Source: Alteromonas sp. ALT199
Lineage (GTDB): Bacteria; Pseudomonadota; Gammaproteobacteria; Enterobacterales; Alteromonadaceae
Direction of reading: 5' to 3'
DNA length: 56,280 nt
NCBI RefSeq assembly: GCF_018619335.1
Contig: NZ_JAHHDX010000077.1
Coordinates: forward strand, 1-56,280
Under the pieces are notes generated by a model. The model did no database searches. It saw nothing but the letters and a program-made list of their open reading frames with translations, and was not told the origin of the DNA. This document shows, one piece after another, positions 44,589-54,632 of this stretch (position 1 is the first letter of the stretch; each line of letters starts with the position of its first letter). The position numbers and the translations under genes are program-made.

Positions 44589-45500
44589 TCAGTACTGAAA
44601 GCGACTTTTAACGAGTTCTCTGAACCACAAACATAAGGGGTCTGTATGGACGCGCTGGTGCCAATAAAGATAAACCTGCGAGTATTCTGACTTTATAGAG
44701 GAAGGTACTTTGCGAATGGCTACGTTATGGTTTTTTGCTATGTCTTCTGCAAGGTGTTCAGGTAGATAAAAAATAATATCAGTTTTCTCTACTAATCCAC
44801 CAATATTAAAGAAGTGTTTCAATTTTACAGGCGTAGATACATTGCCTATGCCTAAGCTTTCCAGACTCTCTGCTATGGGAAGTACGCTTTCCCCTTGGGT
44901 CGATATTTGTCCGAAGTGACAGTCCTTCAGTCTTTCAATGGTAATGTCTTTGGTGGCGAGTCTGTGAGTTTGCGCCATTAGCAGCACAAAGTTTCGCTTA
45001 AAAAGAGGTAGTCTGTGAATTTTATCTTCCGCATTCTGTGGAGAATGACCACTAACAACGAAGTGGACATCTCCGTTTATCAATCCATTGAACTGAGGTT
45101 TGGGAGTAGAATCAATGTCAAGGGAGAGGCCTGGGGCCTGGCGTCTGATTTCACTAATAAGGGGCTCTATGAACACGCTCATTTGTGGTGGTAAGCCAAA
45201 CAGTTTGATAGTGGCTCGGCTGGTTAGTGGGGTAAAGCTCTGCTTGTTAAGCATTCCCTCTACCATTGCTAATAGGTGGGTTAATTCTCCTTCTAAAGAC
45301 TTTGCCTTCTCTGTGAGCACGTATTGCCCAGCCACTCTCGTAAGTAAAGGGTCATCGAACAGTTCGCGCAGCTTTTTAAGTGCTCGACTCACCGACGATT
45401 GGCTCATATTTAGCGTTAACCCAGTATTGCTAATATGCTTTTCATGGAGCAGCGTTTTTAAAACAATGAGAAGGTTAAGATCTAGTTTGCTGATATCCAC
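44589..45500 (-). CDS. LysR-family transcriptional regulator
   Basis: The 303-residue protein has an N-terminal winged helix-turn-helix (LDLNLLIVLKTLLHEKHISN, then MSQSSVSRALKKLRELFDDPL, about 5-65) and a substrate-binding-domain-like C-terminal part (about 90-300). It resembles the NodD/LeuO-type group by its LDLNLL start. It lies downstream of two small membrane-protein genes and its start overlaps the second by 26 bases, so it may be co-transcribed with them. The decayed receptor follows it. Target genes are unknown. Confidence 0.88.
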   Translation of the reverse strand: MDISKLDLNLLIVLKTLLHEKHISNTGLTLNMSQSSVSRALKKLRELFDDPLLTRVAGQYVLTEKAKSLEGELTHLLAMVEGMLNKQSFTPLTSRATIKLFGLPPQMSVFIEPLISEIRRQAPGLSLDIDSTPKPQFNGLINGDVHFVVSGHSPQNAEDKIHRLPLFKRNFVLLMAQTHRLATKDITIERLKDCHFGQISTQGESVLPIAESLESLGIGNVSTPVKLKHFFNIGGLVEKTDIIFYLPEHLAEDIAKNHNVAIRKVPSSIKSEYSQVYLYWHQRVHTDPLCLWFRELVKSRFQY

Positions 45501-45786
45501 TATTTTTCCGAGACCCCTTGCGTGAAACTAGGCGCAAAATACTAGCCAAGAGGCGAGCAATCAGTAGCGGCACACCTATTAACACTAAGGCTTTTATAAA
45601 AGGCAATATAAAGAGAATCGCTGCTGGAATGTCGGGTTTGCCTTCGCCGCCGTGTTGATAACCCGCAGCATTAATGTCTTGAGCAAATTGAGTTTGCTCA
45701 AGAGTTATCATTAGCAACCCTATGCATACAGATATACCAACAACGATAGCCGTTCGAGACTTCCAATCTTTCTTAATAAACTTCAT
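45475..45786 (-). CDS. Small membrane protein, unrecognised family
   Basis: The 103-residue protein has two hydrophobic segments (about 12-28 and 55-85), a short polar loop between them containing YQHGGEGKP, and a basic C-terminal tail. It is coupled to the preceding DUF4405-like gene by a TAATG overlap and to LysR by a 26-base overlap. I do not recognise the family. The association with a cytochrome-b-like small protein suggests a two-subunit membrane complex. Confidence 0.6.
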   Translation of the reverse strand: MKFIKKDWKSRTAIVVGISVCIGLLMITLEQTQFAQDINAAGYQHGGEGKPDIPAAILFILPFIKALVLIGVPLLIARLLASILRLVSRKGSRKNSGYQQTRS

Positions 45787-46013
45787 TACAATGCCTTTTT
45801 CTTCATTTGCACAATGAGCGTTTTAATCCAACGAAAATGAAATGCTAAATGTAAACCTAAAATAGGCATGATTAACGTGGCTGAATCATGATGCATCTTC
45901 GACCAGAAATCCTGAATATTTAATGGAATACCTAGTGCAGGAAACAATGCAACAGACACTAAAAAACCACTAACTAAGACAAACATCATCAATAAATAAA
46001 GGTTACAGAGCAA
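45786..46013 (-). CDS. DUF4405-like small membrane protein (cytochrome b561-type fold)
   Basis: The 75-residue protein has two membrane segments and the motif KMHHDSATLIMPILGLHLAF-H, with several His on the membrane segments as in DUF4405 / cytochrome b561-like haem-binding proteins. The start is uncertain: TTG at 46013, or ATG-ATG at about 45990. It overlaps the next gene by one base. A role in electron transfer or iron/haem handling is possible. Confidence 0.62.
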   Translation of the reverse strand: MLCNLYLLMMFVLVSGFLVSVALFPALGIPLNIQDFWSKMHHDSATLIMPILGLHLAFHFRWIKTLIVQMKKKAL

Positions 46014-46223
46014 TTCTAATGAAGCTTTATAGCCTATACATTAAAAGTTAACCCTTTGTTGAAATAGACATTTAGTTATCCTTTACTCATTTATTGTATT
46101 TTTACTATACTCAAACCTAACAGAAACTAGCACGCTATTAACGATGTTTTTATTTGGGTTAGTAGTATCGTAAATACTGGTGTTTGTTTATCCACATTCG
46201 TTAAACGGATTTAATAAAATTAC

Positions 46224-49200
46224 ATGTTGCGACTTTTTCAAACACTTCAGGCACGTATAATCCTACTCATCGTAGTGACCGCTATACCTGGGTTATTTGG
46301 CATCTTCTACAACGCTTATGCTGAAAGAGAAAAAGCGATAAACTCAGCCATAAACCAAGCAATTAATACCGCAAGAACACACTCTAAAATTCAATCAAAA
46401 ATAATAAATGAAACGCGTGCTTTCCTTCATAACTTAGCGCAATTTGATGCAGTACAACAACCTAGCTCTGAACAATGCAGCCGTTTTCTAGCTAACGTAA
46501 TTAAAGTAAACAGCAATTATGTTAATTTAGGCGTTCCCGATAAAAACGGTAACCTACTGTGTAATGCACAGCCCTTAAAGCACTCAGTAAACGTATACGA
46601 CCGCCCATACATAAAAAAAGCACTCACCACTCGAAGTTTTTCAATTGGCGAGTTTCAAATAGACCGTGCGACCAAGTTAACGAGTATCAATTTTGCCTAT
46701 CCCGTTTTGGATTCCAAGCGAGGTAATTTAGTTGGCGTGGCTGTAGCCGTTATATCCTTAGACTGGTGGAATGAAATACTTTCTGAGTCTTACCTACCTA
46801 TTAATACAGTTGCCTATATAACCGACAGCCAAAATAAAATTTTAGCGACTTTTCCAACAAGTAATAACCTTTTAGGCACGGCGCTGGACATTCAAGACAA
46901 CACGAGTAGATATAAAAATGCGGTGTCAGAAGGCTACGCTTTCTTAAGCGATGGCCCTTATCAAAGAGTTTTCGTAAAGCACCCCATGTTTGATAATGGT
47001 CAACATATCAATATTACTATTGGTATTCCGCTAAAACATGTATTTGAGAATATTGATAAAAGACTTTTAAAAACCTCTCTAATCTTGACCTCTGTCGTTT
47101 TACTCTTCGTCTGCGTTTCAGTTTGGCTCATAAGAAGGAATGTTTTAATACCAATAAAAACGCTTCTTCAGTCCACTAAAGCACTTGCCCAAGGCAAAGA
47201 AATTAATAACACCACACCTAATGGCAGTATAGAGCTAAAAAAATTACAACAACGTTTTACACAGATGGCTAAAACGCGGTTAGACGCAGAAAAAAAAATG
47301 GTGGATAGTCAAGTTTCGCTCCAGAAAAGTAGAGACATGTTGGCTAGTCATATTGAAAATACGCCCTTGGGCTGCGTTACTTGGAACACGGACTTTATTT
47401 GTATTGATTGGAACAAATCGGCTGAATCAATTTTTGGTTTTAGCAAAAATGAAGCCATAGGAAAGCATGCATCTGAACTAGTTGTACCATCAGAACTACG
47501 AGATGAAATTGATAGTGTATTCACGCTATTGCTTGAGGGAAAAAAACCGGTTCGCAAAGTAAATGACAATGTTACTCGTTTGCTAGAAACCATTACCTGT
47601 GAATGGTACAGCACGCCAATTTTAGACTTCTCTGGAAATGCCATAAGTGTAATGTCTCTAGTGCAGGACATCACAAAGAATAAACGTATGGAGGACAAAC
47701 TTCGGCTGTCGGCTAGCGTTTTCTTGCACGCCAAAGAAGGCATATTTATCACAGACGGTAACGCCAACATTATTGATGTAAACAAAACGTTCGAGGAAAT
47801 AACGGGTTACTCGCGCACCGAAGTTTTAGGTAAAAACCCAAATATGTTTAAGTCGGACAAACAATCTGCTGAGTTTTATGCTGAACTATGGGCGTCAATT
47901 ACCAATGAGGGTTACTGGACAGGAGAAATTTGGAACAGGAGAAAGAATAACGAAATCTACGCCCAGCTGTTGACGATTAGCGCCGTCAAAGACGCTCACG
48001 GTGATGTGCAAAATTACATTGCTATCTTCAGCGATATTTCTGAGTCTAAACAGCAGCAATATCGCTTAGAGCAAATGGCACATTATGACGTGCTCACTAG
48101 CCTACCCAACCGTTCCCTTCTGGCTGAACGTTTAGACAAAGCACTGCTTGATTCCCAGAAAGACTGTAAGTTTGTTGCGGTTGTTCTCCTTGATTTAGAT
48201 GGCTTTAAAGAAATAAATGATAACTTTGACCACAGTATTGGCGATGAACTTCTTGTTACCCTCTCAAAACGCTTTAAAAGCACTTTGCGCGATACCGATA
48301 CAATCTCTCGCTTCGGTGGCGATGAATTTGTGGCCGTGCTTGCGAATCTAGAGCAAGCTAACGACTTTATGAATATCGTAAGAAATATGCTAAAAGAGGC
48401 CTCTAAGCCGGTAATTTACCAAGACCACAAATTAAAAGTATCTGCAAGTATAGGTGTTACTGTTTACCCCACTGATAACACTGATGCCGACCAGCTAATT
48501 CGACACGCAGATCAAGCTATGTATCTAGCAAAGCAAAAAGGAAAGAACTGCTTTCACTTGTTCGATATAGAGTCAGAAGACGCGATTAAAGTGCGGCACG
48601 AATTACTTCAGCGTATATCTAGAGCGCTGTTAGAAGAAGAATTTGAACTTTACTATCAACCCAAAGTGAATATGCGTTCGAAAGCTGTGATTGGAGTAGA
48701 AGCTTTAATCCGTTGGCAGCACCCTGAACGCGGGTTACTTGCTCCCAATGAATTTTTACCGGCTATCGAAAACCACCAAATTAGCATTGAAATTGGGGAG
48801 TGGGTTATAAGAGAATCACTGCGTCAACACGAGTTATGGAAACGAGAAGGCATCGACCTCAAAATTAGTGTCAATATTTCTGCGTTACAGATTAAGCAAC
48901 GAAATTTTCCATCTCGTCTCGCCCACTTACTATCTGAAACGCTGCATACTCCCCCCTCATCGTTACAGCTGGAAGTACTTGAAACCAGCGAGTTAGGCGA
49001 TATCAATCGTGTAGCAGAAATAATGGATAAATGTGTATGTTTAGGTGTTAAATTTGCCATAGACGACTTCGGTACGGGTTATTCATCTCTTACCTATTTA
49101 AGACGTTTGCCTGCTGAAGTTATCAAAATTGACCAAAGTTTTGTGCGCGATATGCTGGTAGACCCTGAAGACGAAACCATTGTTAAGGGGGTAATAGCAT

Positions 49201-49385
49201 TGGCTAAATCTTTCAACCGCGACGTTATTGCTGAAGGTGTAGAAACCCGTGAACATGGCGCAACATTAATAGCTTTAGGTTGTGAACTCGCTCAAGGCTA
49301 CGGTATCGCGCGCCCGATGCCTGCTAACAACTTATCGATATGGTTACAACAGTGGGCAGCAAACAAAGAATGGGAAGCCATATAG
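46224..49385 (+). CDS. CACHE-PAS-GGDEF-EAL cyclic di-GMP regulator
   Basis: This 1053-residue membrane sensor has transmembrane helices at about 10-28 and 284-305 flanking a periplasmic double-CACHE domain (about 30-280). A short HAMP-like linker follows, then two PAS domains (about 375-485 and 495-620), a GGDEF domain (about 630-795) with an intact GGDEF (about 698-702) and RxxD I-site (RDTD), and an EAL domain (about 800-1045) with GVEALIRW at about 826. Other EAL motifs (DDFGTGYSSL, KIDQSF, EGVET) are intact. Both activities appear possible: making and breaking cyclic di-GMP in response to an external small molecule. It is a single gene, and the ligand is unknown. Confidence 0.93.
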   Translation: MLRLFQTLQARIILLIVVTAIPGLFGIFYNAYAEREKAINSAINQAINTARTHSKIQSKIINETRAFLHNLAQFDAVQQPSSEQCSRFLANVIKVNSNYVNLGVPDKNGNLLCNAQPLKHSVNVYDRPYIKKALTTRSFSIGEFQIDRATKLTSINFAYPVLDSKRGNLVGVAVAVISLDWWNEILSESYLPINTVAYITDSQNKILATFPTSNNLLGTALDIQDNTSRYKNAVSEGYAFLSDGPYQRVFVKHPMFDNGQHINITIGIPLKHVFENIDKRLLKTSLILTSVVLLFVCVSVWLIRRNVLIPIKTLLQSTKALAQGKEINNTTPNGSIELKKLQQRFTQMAKTRLDAEKKMVDSQVSLQKSRDMLASHIENTPLGCVTWNTDFICIDWNKSAESIFGFSKNEAIGKHASELVVPSELRDEIDSVFTLLLEGKKPVRKVNDNVTRLLETITCEWYSTPILDFSGNAISVMSLVQDITKNKRMEDKLRLSASVFLHAKEGIFITDGNANIIDVNKTFEEITGYSRTEVLGKNPNMFKSDKQSAEFYAELWASITNEGYWTGEIWNRRKNNEIYAQLLTISAVKDAHGDVQNYIAIFSDISESKQQQYRLEQMAHYDVLTSLPNRSLLAERLDKALLDSQKDCKFVAVVLLDLDGFKEINDNFDHSIGDELLVTLSKRFKSTLRDTDTISRFGGDEFVAVLANLEQANDFMNIVRNMLKEASKPVIYQDHKLKVSASIGVTVYPTDNTDADQLIRHADQAMYLAKQKGKNCFHLFDIESEDAIKVRHELLQRISRALLEEEFELYYQPKVNMRSKAVIGVEALIRWQHPERGLLAPNEFLPAIENHQISIEIGEWVIRESLRQHELWKREGIDLKISVNISALQIKQRNFPSRLAHLLSETLHTPPSSLQLEVLETSELGDINRVAEIMDKCVCLGVKFAIDDFGTGYSSLTYLRRLPAEVIKIDQSFVRDMLVDPEDETIVKGVIALAKSFNRDVIAEGVETREHGATLIALGCELAQGYGIARPMPANNLSIWLQQWAANKEWEAI

Positions 49386-49399
49386 AAACGGGGGAACTT

Positions 49400-50104
49400 T
49401 CAACGGCCCCTGTTGTAATCATCAAACAAAGTTGGATAAAGCTCAGGCAACGCACACCAACTATTAATGACTGGAACCTCGCCAAAGGAATTAGACTGCT
49501 TTCCCTCAAAGTGGCTGGCGCCGGTGTATTTTACAACCTTCATTCCAGCGCTTAACGCTCCAATTATTCCTGCATCAGAATCTTCTATGACTAGGCATTT
49601 TTCAGGTAATACGCCCATTTTCTTTGCCGCCAATAGAAAAATATCAGGCGCAGGCTTCCCTCTTGTAACCTCAGCACTTGTGGTTATATCGCTATTAAAA
49701 ATGCTGTCTAGTGCCGTTGTTTTTAAAGAAAAAGCCACTCGCTCGGGATGGCTGCTTGTCGCTATACATTTGGGCAAAACGAGACGATGCAATAAATCTT
49801 CCAAACCATTAGTTGGCGCAAGCTCTTCGGCAAATACGGCCAGTAACGCAGTTAAATAATCATCCCTAAACGCTACGGGAAGGCTGATATCAAAATCTTC
49901 CGCAATTTGCGCTTTTGCAGAATCATAACTTTTACCTAAAAAGTGCCTATCAAAGTAATCGCCATCTATTTTTACGCCAAGGTCCTGTAGCATAGAGATA
50001 AGCACGCTCTTGCACAAAATTTCACTGTCAATAAGTACTCCATCACAGTCAAAAATAACCAACTCTATATCGGTGTATGTTGCTGTTGGCTTTTTCTGTT
50101 CCAT
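49400..50104 (-). CDS. HAD-family phosphatase (subfamily IA)
   Basis: The 234-residue protein has the HAD motif I DCDGVLIDSE (about residues 15-24), motif II in CIATSSHPE, motif III Lys in RGKPAPDIF and motif IV VIEDSDAGI. The cap domain is of the beta-phosphoglucomutase / sugar-phosphatase type. It acts on a small phosphorylated sugar or sugar alcohol. It lies downstream of the polyol-type ABC operon on the same strand, about 230 bases after the ATPase gene, where relatives of polyol systems often carry a phosphatase. It is convergent with the EAL protein with 14 bases between stops. Confidence 0.87.
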   Translation of the reverse strand: MEQKKPTATYTDIELVIFDCDGVLIDSEILCKSVLISMLQDLGVKIDGDYFDRHFLGKSYDSAKAQIAEDFDISLPVAFRDDYLTALLAVFAEELAPTNGLEDLLHRLVLPKCIATSSHPERVAFSLKTTALDSIFNSDITTSAEVTRGKPAPDIFLLAAKKMGVLPEKCLVIEDSDAGIIGALSAGMKVVKYTGASHFEGKQSNSFGEVPVINSWCALPELYPTLFDDYNRGR

Positions 50105-50335
50105 GTTTATTCCTTGCTTTTCCTAACCGTTGTTACACATATATCTTGTGCCATTACGCGCTACCGTTATTTATTCAATAGCGTTGTTAACCGTGTTTTC
50201 GATGTTTCATATATTGATGTGAAAAGGTGAAAGGCCTTATTTACACAAAAACTCGCATATGATGAAAGTGCTCAAAAAATAGAGCACTTGCGATGTATAA
50301 ATTAGGGCCTAATATTCAATTTCCAAGCAATACCA

Positions 50336-51376
50336 CTATGCTGCTGAAGACGGGTGTTCTTCCCCCCACGACAACTCGGGGATTGTTACGCCATCTTTGT
50401 CGAAGTACATGATTTTTTCTTCAGCTGCCGCCAAGTGAATGATATCACCATAAGCGACTTTACAATCTCCATCAGCTTTCACTGTTAATGTACCGACACC
50501 GTCAACATGAACATGTAAAAAGGTTTCAGATCCTAAGTGTTCAATCACGCCAACTCTGCCGGTCCACAAGCCCTCTTCTTCTGTTATCTTGAAGTGCTCT
50601 GGACGAACACCCAAGCTGCACGTTGGGTCGCCCGCTTTAGCATCTACGCTAATAAAGTTCATTTTTGGTGAGCCGATAAAGCCTGCCACGAATTGGTTTA
50701 CTGGCTTTTGATAAAGCTCTAAAGGCGTACCTACTTGTTCGATAATACCGCCATTGAATACCGCAATTCGGTCGGCCATGGTCATGGCTTCAACTTGATC
50801 GTGAGTAACATAAATCATGGTGGTATCTAAGCTTTTATGAAGCTCAGATATTTCAAGGCGCATGTTCACGCGAAGTGACGCATCTAGGTTCGACAGTGGC
50901 TCATCAAACAAGAACGCTGAAGGCTGGCGTACTATAGCTCGACCGATAGCAACACGCTGACGCTGCCCGCCCGAAAGCTGACCCGGCTTACGGTCAAGGT
51001 AGTCGGTAAGGTTAAGCATTTTCGCCGCTTTTTCAATTTTCTGCTCAATGATTGCAGGCTCCACTTTCGCTTGTTTTAGTGGAAACGCAATGTTGTTTCT
51101 TACCGACATATGAGGGTAAAGGGCGTAAGACTGAAACACCATAGCCAAACCCCGCTGAGCTGGCGGCATGTCTGTCGCGTCCTGGTTATCAATTTCGATA
51201 GTACCGCTTGTGGTGTCTTCAAGGCCCGCAATCATACGTAGTAAGGTTGACTTACCACAACCCGACGGTCCAACAAACACGATGAATTCACCGTCTCGAA
51301 TTTCTAAATCCAGCGGCTTAATCACGTTAACGTCGCCGAAGCTCTTTGTTACTTGTTTTAAGGTAATACTTCCCAT
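50336..51376 (-). CDS. ABC transporter ATP-binding protein, polyol/sugar type (UgpC/SmoK-like)
   Basis: The 346-residue ATPase has Walker [10 protein letters not shown] (about 36-44), Q-loop, signature [12 protein letters not shown], Walker [12 protein letters not shown] and the switch THDQ. A C-terminal TOBE/OB domain (about 235-340) of the MalK/UgpC group follows. It powers import by the two permeases upstream. The operon order is binding protein, permease, permease, ATPase. The ATG follows AGGAGAGC. A weak hairpin (50266-50289) beyond the stop may end the transcript. Confidence 0.93.
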   Translation of the reverse strand: MGSITLKQVTKSFGDVNVIKPLDLEIRDGEFIVFVGPSGCGKSTLLRMIAGLEDTTSGTIEIDNQDATDMPPAQRGLAMVFQSYALYPHMSVRNNIAFPLKQAKVEPAIIEQKIEKAAKMLNLTDYLDRKPGQLSGGQRQRVAIGRAIVRQPSAFLFDEPLSNLDASLRVNMRLEISELHKSLDTTMIYVTHDQVEAMTMADRIAVFNGGIIEQVGTPLELYQKPVNQFVAGFIGSPKMNFISVDAKAGDPTCSLGVRPEHFKITEEEGLWTGRVGVIEHLGSETFLHVHVDGVGTLTVKADGDCKVAYGDIIHLAAAEEKIMYFDKDGVTIPELSWGEEHPSSAA

Positions 51377-51388
51377 TTTGAAGCTCTC

Positions 51389-52219
51389 CTATTTAACTGC
51401 GCCGAAGCTTAAGCCGCGCACTAACTGTTTCTGACTAAACCAACCAAGAATAAGAATTGGCACCACGGCCATGACTGAGGCGGCTGATAGTTTTGCGTAA
51501 AATAACCCCTCTGGGCTTGAGTAACTGGCGATAAATGCTGTTAAAGGCGCTGCGTTAGCCGCTGTAAGAATGAGTGTCCAAAATGCCTCGTTCCATGCCA
51601 AGATAACGTTTAACAATAATGTTGACGCAATCCCTGGTAGCGCTATCGGCAACAGCACCTGAAAGATCTCTTGCTTTATTCCAGCGCCATCCATACGTGC
51701 AGCTTCTAAGATTTCATTAGGGATTTCCCTAAAATAGGTATAAAGCATCCACACCATGATAGGCAGGTTGATAAGCGTCATTACAATGACCAAACCAATG
51801 CGTGTATCTAGTAATCCAAAATCGCGAAATAGCAGGTAAATAGGAATTAACACGCCTACCGGTGGAAGCATCTTGGTAGAGAGCATCCACTTAAGTAGGT
51901 TCTTTGTGCGCTTAGTTTGAACAAAGGCCATCGACCAAGCTGCTGGAATAGCAATAAGCAACCCAAGAAGACTAGCCCCAAGCGAAATCACAACCGAGTT
52001 CATGAAATGGTCGAAATAAGGAGACCGAGAAAGTACTTCAGCATAGTTCTCCAGCGTCCAATCGAACATAAACAAACGAGGCGAAGCAGAAATGGCCTCT
52101 GACTCAGTTTTAAAGCTTGTAATAATCGTCCAAAGAATGGGGAAGAAAATCATCCCGCTCACTGTCCACGCCGCAAGGGTGTAGATAAGTTTTGATTTAT
52201 TCGTATCTTTAATCGCCAT
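51389..52219 (-). CDS. ABC transporter permease, polyol/sugar type (second subunit)
   Basis: The 276-residue protein has six membrane segments and the EAA loop EAARMDGAGIKQEIFQVLLP, which contacts the ATPase. It belongs to the MalG-like permease group (CUT1). Start codon ATG at 52219 follows GAGGGATAAG. It lies four bases after the first permease gene and 12 bases before the ATPase gene. Confidence 0.93.
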   Translation of the reverse strand: MAIKDTNKSKLIYTLAAWTVSGMIFFPILWTIITSFKTESEAISASPRLFMFDWTLENYAEVLSRSPYFDHFMNSVVISLGASLLGLLIAIPAAWSMAFVQTKRTKNLLKWMLSTKMLPPVGVLIPIYLLFRDFGLLDTRIGLVIVMTLINLPIMVWMLYTYFREIPNEILEAARMDGAGIKQEIFQVLLPIALPGIASTLLLNVILAWNEAFWTLILTAANAAPLTAFIASYSSPEGLFYAKLSAASVMAVVPILILGWFSQKQLVRGLSFGAVK

Positions 52220-52222
52220 TAC

Positions 52223-53095
52223 TTATCCCTCTAAGTTCTTGCCAATAAGGCGCATTAGGAAAATAGCGACTATGTTGGCAATGACCACTGCCACAATGCC
52301 GCCTGCAGAACCACCGCCTACATCAAACTGAAGAAGCGACTGGGTATAAATAAGGTAAGTAATATTGGTCGATGAATATCCAGGGCCACCGCTGGTCGTT
52401 ACTAAAATTTCAGCGAAAATCGATAGCAAGAAAATCGTTTCAATTAAAATTACTGCCGTAACCGCGCGAGAAAGGTGAGGTAACACGATATATACAAACT
52501 TGCTCCATGGACCGGCACCGTCAAGGTCTGCCGCTTCTAGTTGCTCTCGGTCAAGCGATTGAATAGCAGTAAGTAAAATCAGTGCAGCAAACGGTAGCCA
52601 CTGCCACGACACAATGATAATTATTGATAGCAAAGGCAGTTGTGCAAAAAAGTCGATAGGGGTTACGCCAATGAACTCAGCGAAGTGAGCAAACAGACCA
52701 TTCACTGGGTTCATGAACATGTTTTTCCATACCAGCGCCGATACTGTAGGCATAACGAAAAATGGCGCAAGTACCATAATGCGTACGTAGTTTCGCCCCC
52801 ATATTGCCTGGTCTAATAAAACCGCTAAGCCAATTCCGCCACAAATAGTGATAAACAACACACCGCCTACCAGCAGCAGGGTGTTAAAAAATGACTCGAT
52901 AAACGCGGGGTCAGTTAAAAAGAACTCGTAGTTGAGAAAGCCGATAAATTCGTTATCGCCCGGCATTAGCAAGTTATAGTCTAATACCGAGAAATAAAGG
53001 GTCATGCATAGAGGCACGATCATCCATGCTAAAAGCAAAGAGACCGAAGGGAAAAGCATGATTTTGGCTAAAGTACGAGATTGTGTGGTCGCCAT
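52223..53095 (-). CDS. ABC transporter permease, polyol/sugar type (first subunit)
   Basis: The 290-residue protein has six membrane segments and the EAA loop EAADLDGAGPWSKFVYIVLP of MalF-like permeases. With the second permease it forms the inner-membrane channel of a CUT1 transporter. It is separated from the binding protein gene by a 67-base gap containing a strong hairpin. Confidence 0.93.
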   Translation of the reverse strand: MATTQSRTLAKIMLFPSVSLLLAWMIVPLCMTLYFSVLDYNLLMPGDNEFIGFLNYEFFLTDPAFIESFFNTLLLVGGVLFITICGGIGLAVLLDQAIWGRNYVRIMVLAPFFVMPTVSALVWKNMFMNPVNGLFAHFAEFIGVTPIDFFAQLPLLSIIIIVSWQWLPFAALILLTAIQSLDREQLEAADLDGAGPWSKFVYIVLPHLSRAVTAVILIETIFLLSIFAEILVTTSGGPGYSSTNITYLIYTQSLLQFDVGGGSAGGIVAVVIANIVAIFLMRLIGKNLEG

Positions 53096-53121
53096 GACTA
53101 GCCCTCTTATAATTATTAAAT

Positions 53122-53147
53122 GGGAAAGTGCGATAGAGCACTTTCCC
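53122..53147 (-). terminator. Intercistronic hairpin between binding-protein and permease genes
   Basis: A perfect 10-bp stem gggaaagtgc / gcactttccc with a 6-base loop lies between the binding-protein stop and the first permease start. It is not followed by a T tract. In binding-protein transporters such structures allow more binding protein than permease by stabilising the upstream mRNA or causing partial termination. Confidence 0.7.
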
Positions 53148-53162
53148 TATGGTTAACGCTGG

Positions 53163-54470
53163 TTATTTTGGGTAACGTGCTTTGCGCATAGCGCGTTCAA
53201 CTAAACGCTGTGAGCTTTGCAGAGCTTGGTCTACCGTCATACGACCGGTTAGTGCTGCGCTAAACTGCTGACCTACCGCAGTGCCAATACCTTGGAACTC
53301 AGGAATTGCGACAAACTGAATACCTACGTAGGGTACAGGCTCTACTGTTGGATTTTTCGGATCTGCAGAATTAATTGAATCTAAGGTAATTTGTGCAAAC
53401 GGCGCAGCTTCTAAATAAGCGTCGTTCTCATATAGTGAGGTACGTGTGCCCGGAGGGACATTCGCCCATCCTTTTTTGTCTGCAACAAGGTTTGAATAAC
53501 CTTTTGATGTTGCCCAGCTAATGAACTTCATTGCCGCATCGGTTTTCTTACTGCTTGATGGGATTGCTAAAGTCCAGGCCCATAGCCAGTTTCCGCGTTT
53601 ACCCAAACCGTTATCTGGCGCTAGCGCGAAACCTACTTTGTCGGCAACTTCAGAGTCTTTCTCGTTAGTTACAAAGCCACCCGCTACTGTAGCGTCAATC
53701 CACATGCCGCATTTGCCGGTTTGAAAGAGCGCTAAATTTTCGTTAAAACCATTGGCTGAAGCGCCAGGAGGACCGTATTTATCCATCACATCTACGTAGT
53801 ACTCTAACGTATCTTTCCACGCTTTAGAGTCGAACTGCGGCTTCCAGTTTTCATCGAACCAGCGAGCACCAAAGGAGTTAGACATTGAGGTTAATAGCGC
53901 AATGTTTTCGCCCCAACCGGCTTTACCGCGAAGACAAATGCCGTATACACCAGCATCTTTATCGGTCATTGCTGCAGCGGCTTTTTTGATAAAGCTCCAT
54001 GTAGGCGCTTTTGGCATTTCTAAGCCCGCTTTTTCCATTAGGTCGGTGCGATACATCACCATTGAACTTTCACCATAAAACGGCGCAGCATAAAGCTTAT
54101 CGTTTACTGAAAGACCGCTGCGAATTGCGGGCAATAAGTCATCAATATCGTAATCGTCACCTAGCCCGTTAAGTTCAGTAAGCCAACCCTGCTTGCCCCA
54201 AATCGGTACTTCATAGGTGCCTATCGTCATTACATCGTATTGACCACCGCTAGTAGCAACGTCAGTAGTAACGCGCTGACGAAGAATGTTCTCTTCTAGC
54301 GTTACCCATTTAAGGTCAATATCAGGGTGCTGCTTTTCAAACTCGCTGCTAAGCGACTTCATAGTGATCATGTCGCCATTATTTACTGTAGCGATAGTGA
54401 TAGTTTCTGCCTGCGCTGCCGCATTAATAGTTAGTGCGCTGGCTATTATCAAAGATAGTTTTTTTAACAT
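53163..54470 (-). CDS. ABC transporter substrate-binding protein, polyol type
   Basis: The 435-residue periplasmic binding protein has a signal peptide (MLKKLSLIIASALTINAAAQA). The reading frame opens earlier, but the ATG at 54470 has a clear AGGGGAGA ribosome site. Features such as AAPFYGESSMVMYRTDLMEK, YGICLRGKAGWGEN and KCGMWIDATVAGGF closely resemble SmoE/MtlE-type binding proteins for sorbitol and mannitol. It delivers the ligand to the downstream permease pair. A porin gene lies just upstream on the same strand. Mannitol, sorbitol or a related polyol is the expected ligand; no polyol dehydrogenase is seen in the window. Confidence 0.92.
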   Translation of the reverse strand: MLKKLSLIIASALTINAAAQAETITIATVNNGDMITMKSLSSEFEKQHPDIDLKWVTLEENILRQRVTTDVATSGGQYDVMTIGTYEVPIWGKQGWLTELNGLGDDYDIDDLLPAIRSGLSVNDKLYAAPFYGESSMVMYRTDLMEKAGLEMPKAPTWSFIKKAAAAMTDKDAGVYGICLRGKAGWGENIALLTSMSNSFGARWFDENWKPQFDSKAWKDTLEYYVDVMDKYGPPGASANGFNENLALFQTGKCGMWIDATVAGGFVTNEKDSEVADKVGFALAPDNGLGKRGNWLWAWTLAIPSSSKKTDAAMKFISWATSKGYSNLVADKKGWANVPPGTRTSLYENDAYLEAAPFAQITLDSINSADPKNPTVEPVPYVGIQFVAIPEFQGIGTAVGQQFSAALTGRMTVDQALQSSQRLVERAMRKARYPK

Positions 54471-54632
54471 CGGGTCTCTCCCCTTTGTACTCTTTTCAGA
54501 TATGACTTTCCCCTCCCCGCCCAAATTGGGTTAACGCGGGGATAAGAAAATCAGAGGTATTAAAGTAAATTAGGTGGTTAGACAGCGAAGCAACTCAGTG
54601 CCTAACCTTTTTGGTTAAAACTCGGCTAGCGA

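Noticed and set aside
50266..50289. Rho-independent terminator after the ABC ATPase gene
   Set aside because: The 8-bp stem lacks a T tract on the relevant strand, so it is mentioned only as a weak hairpin.
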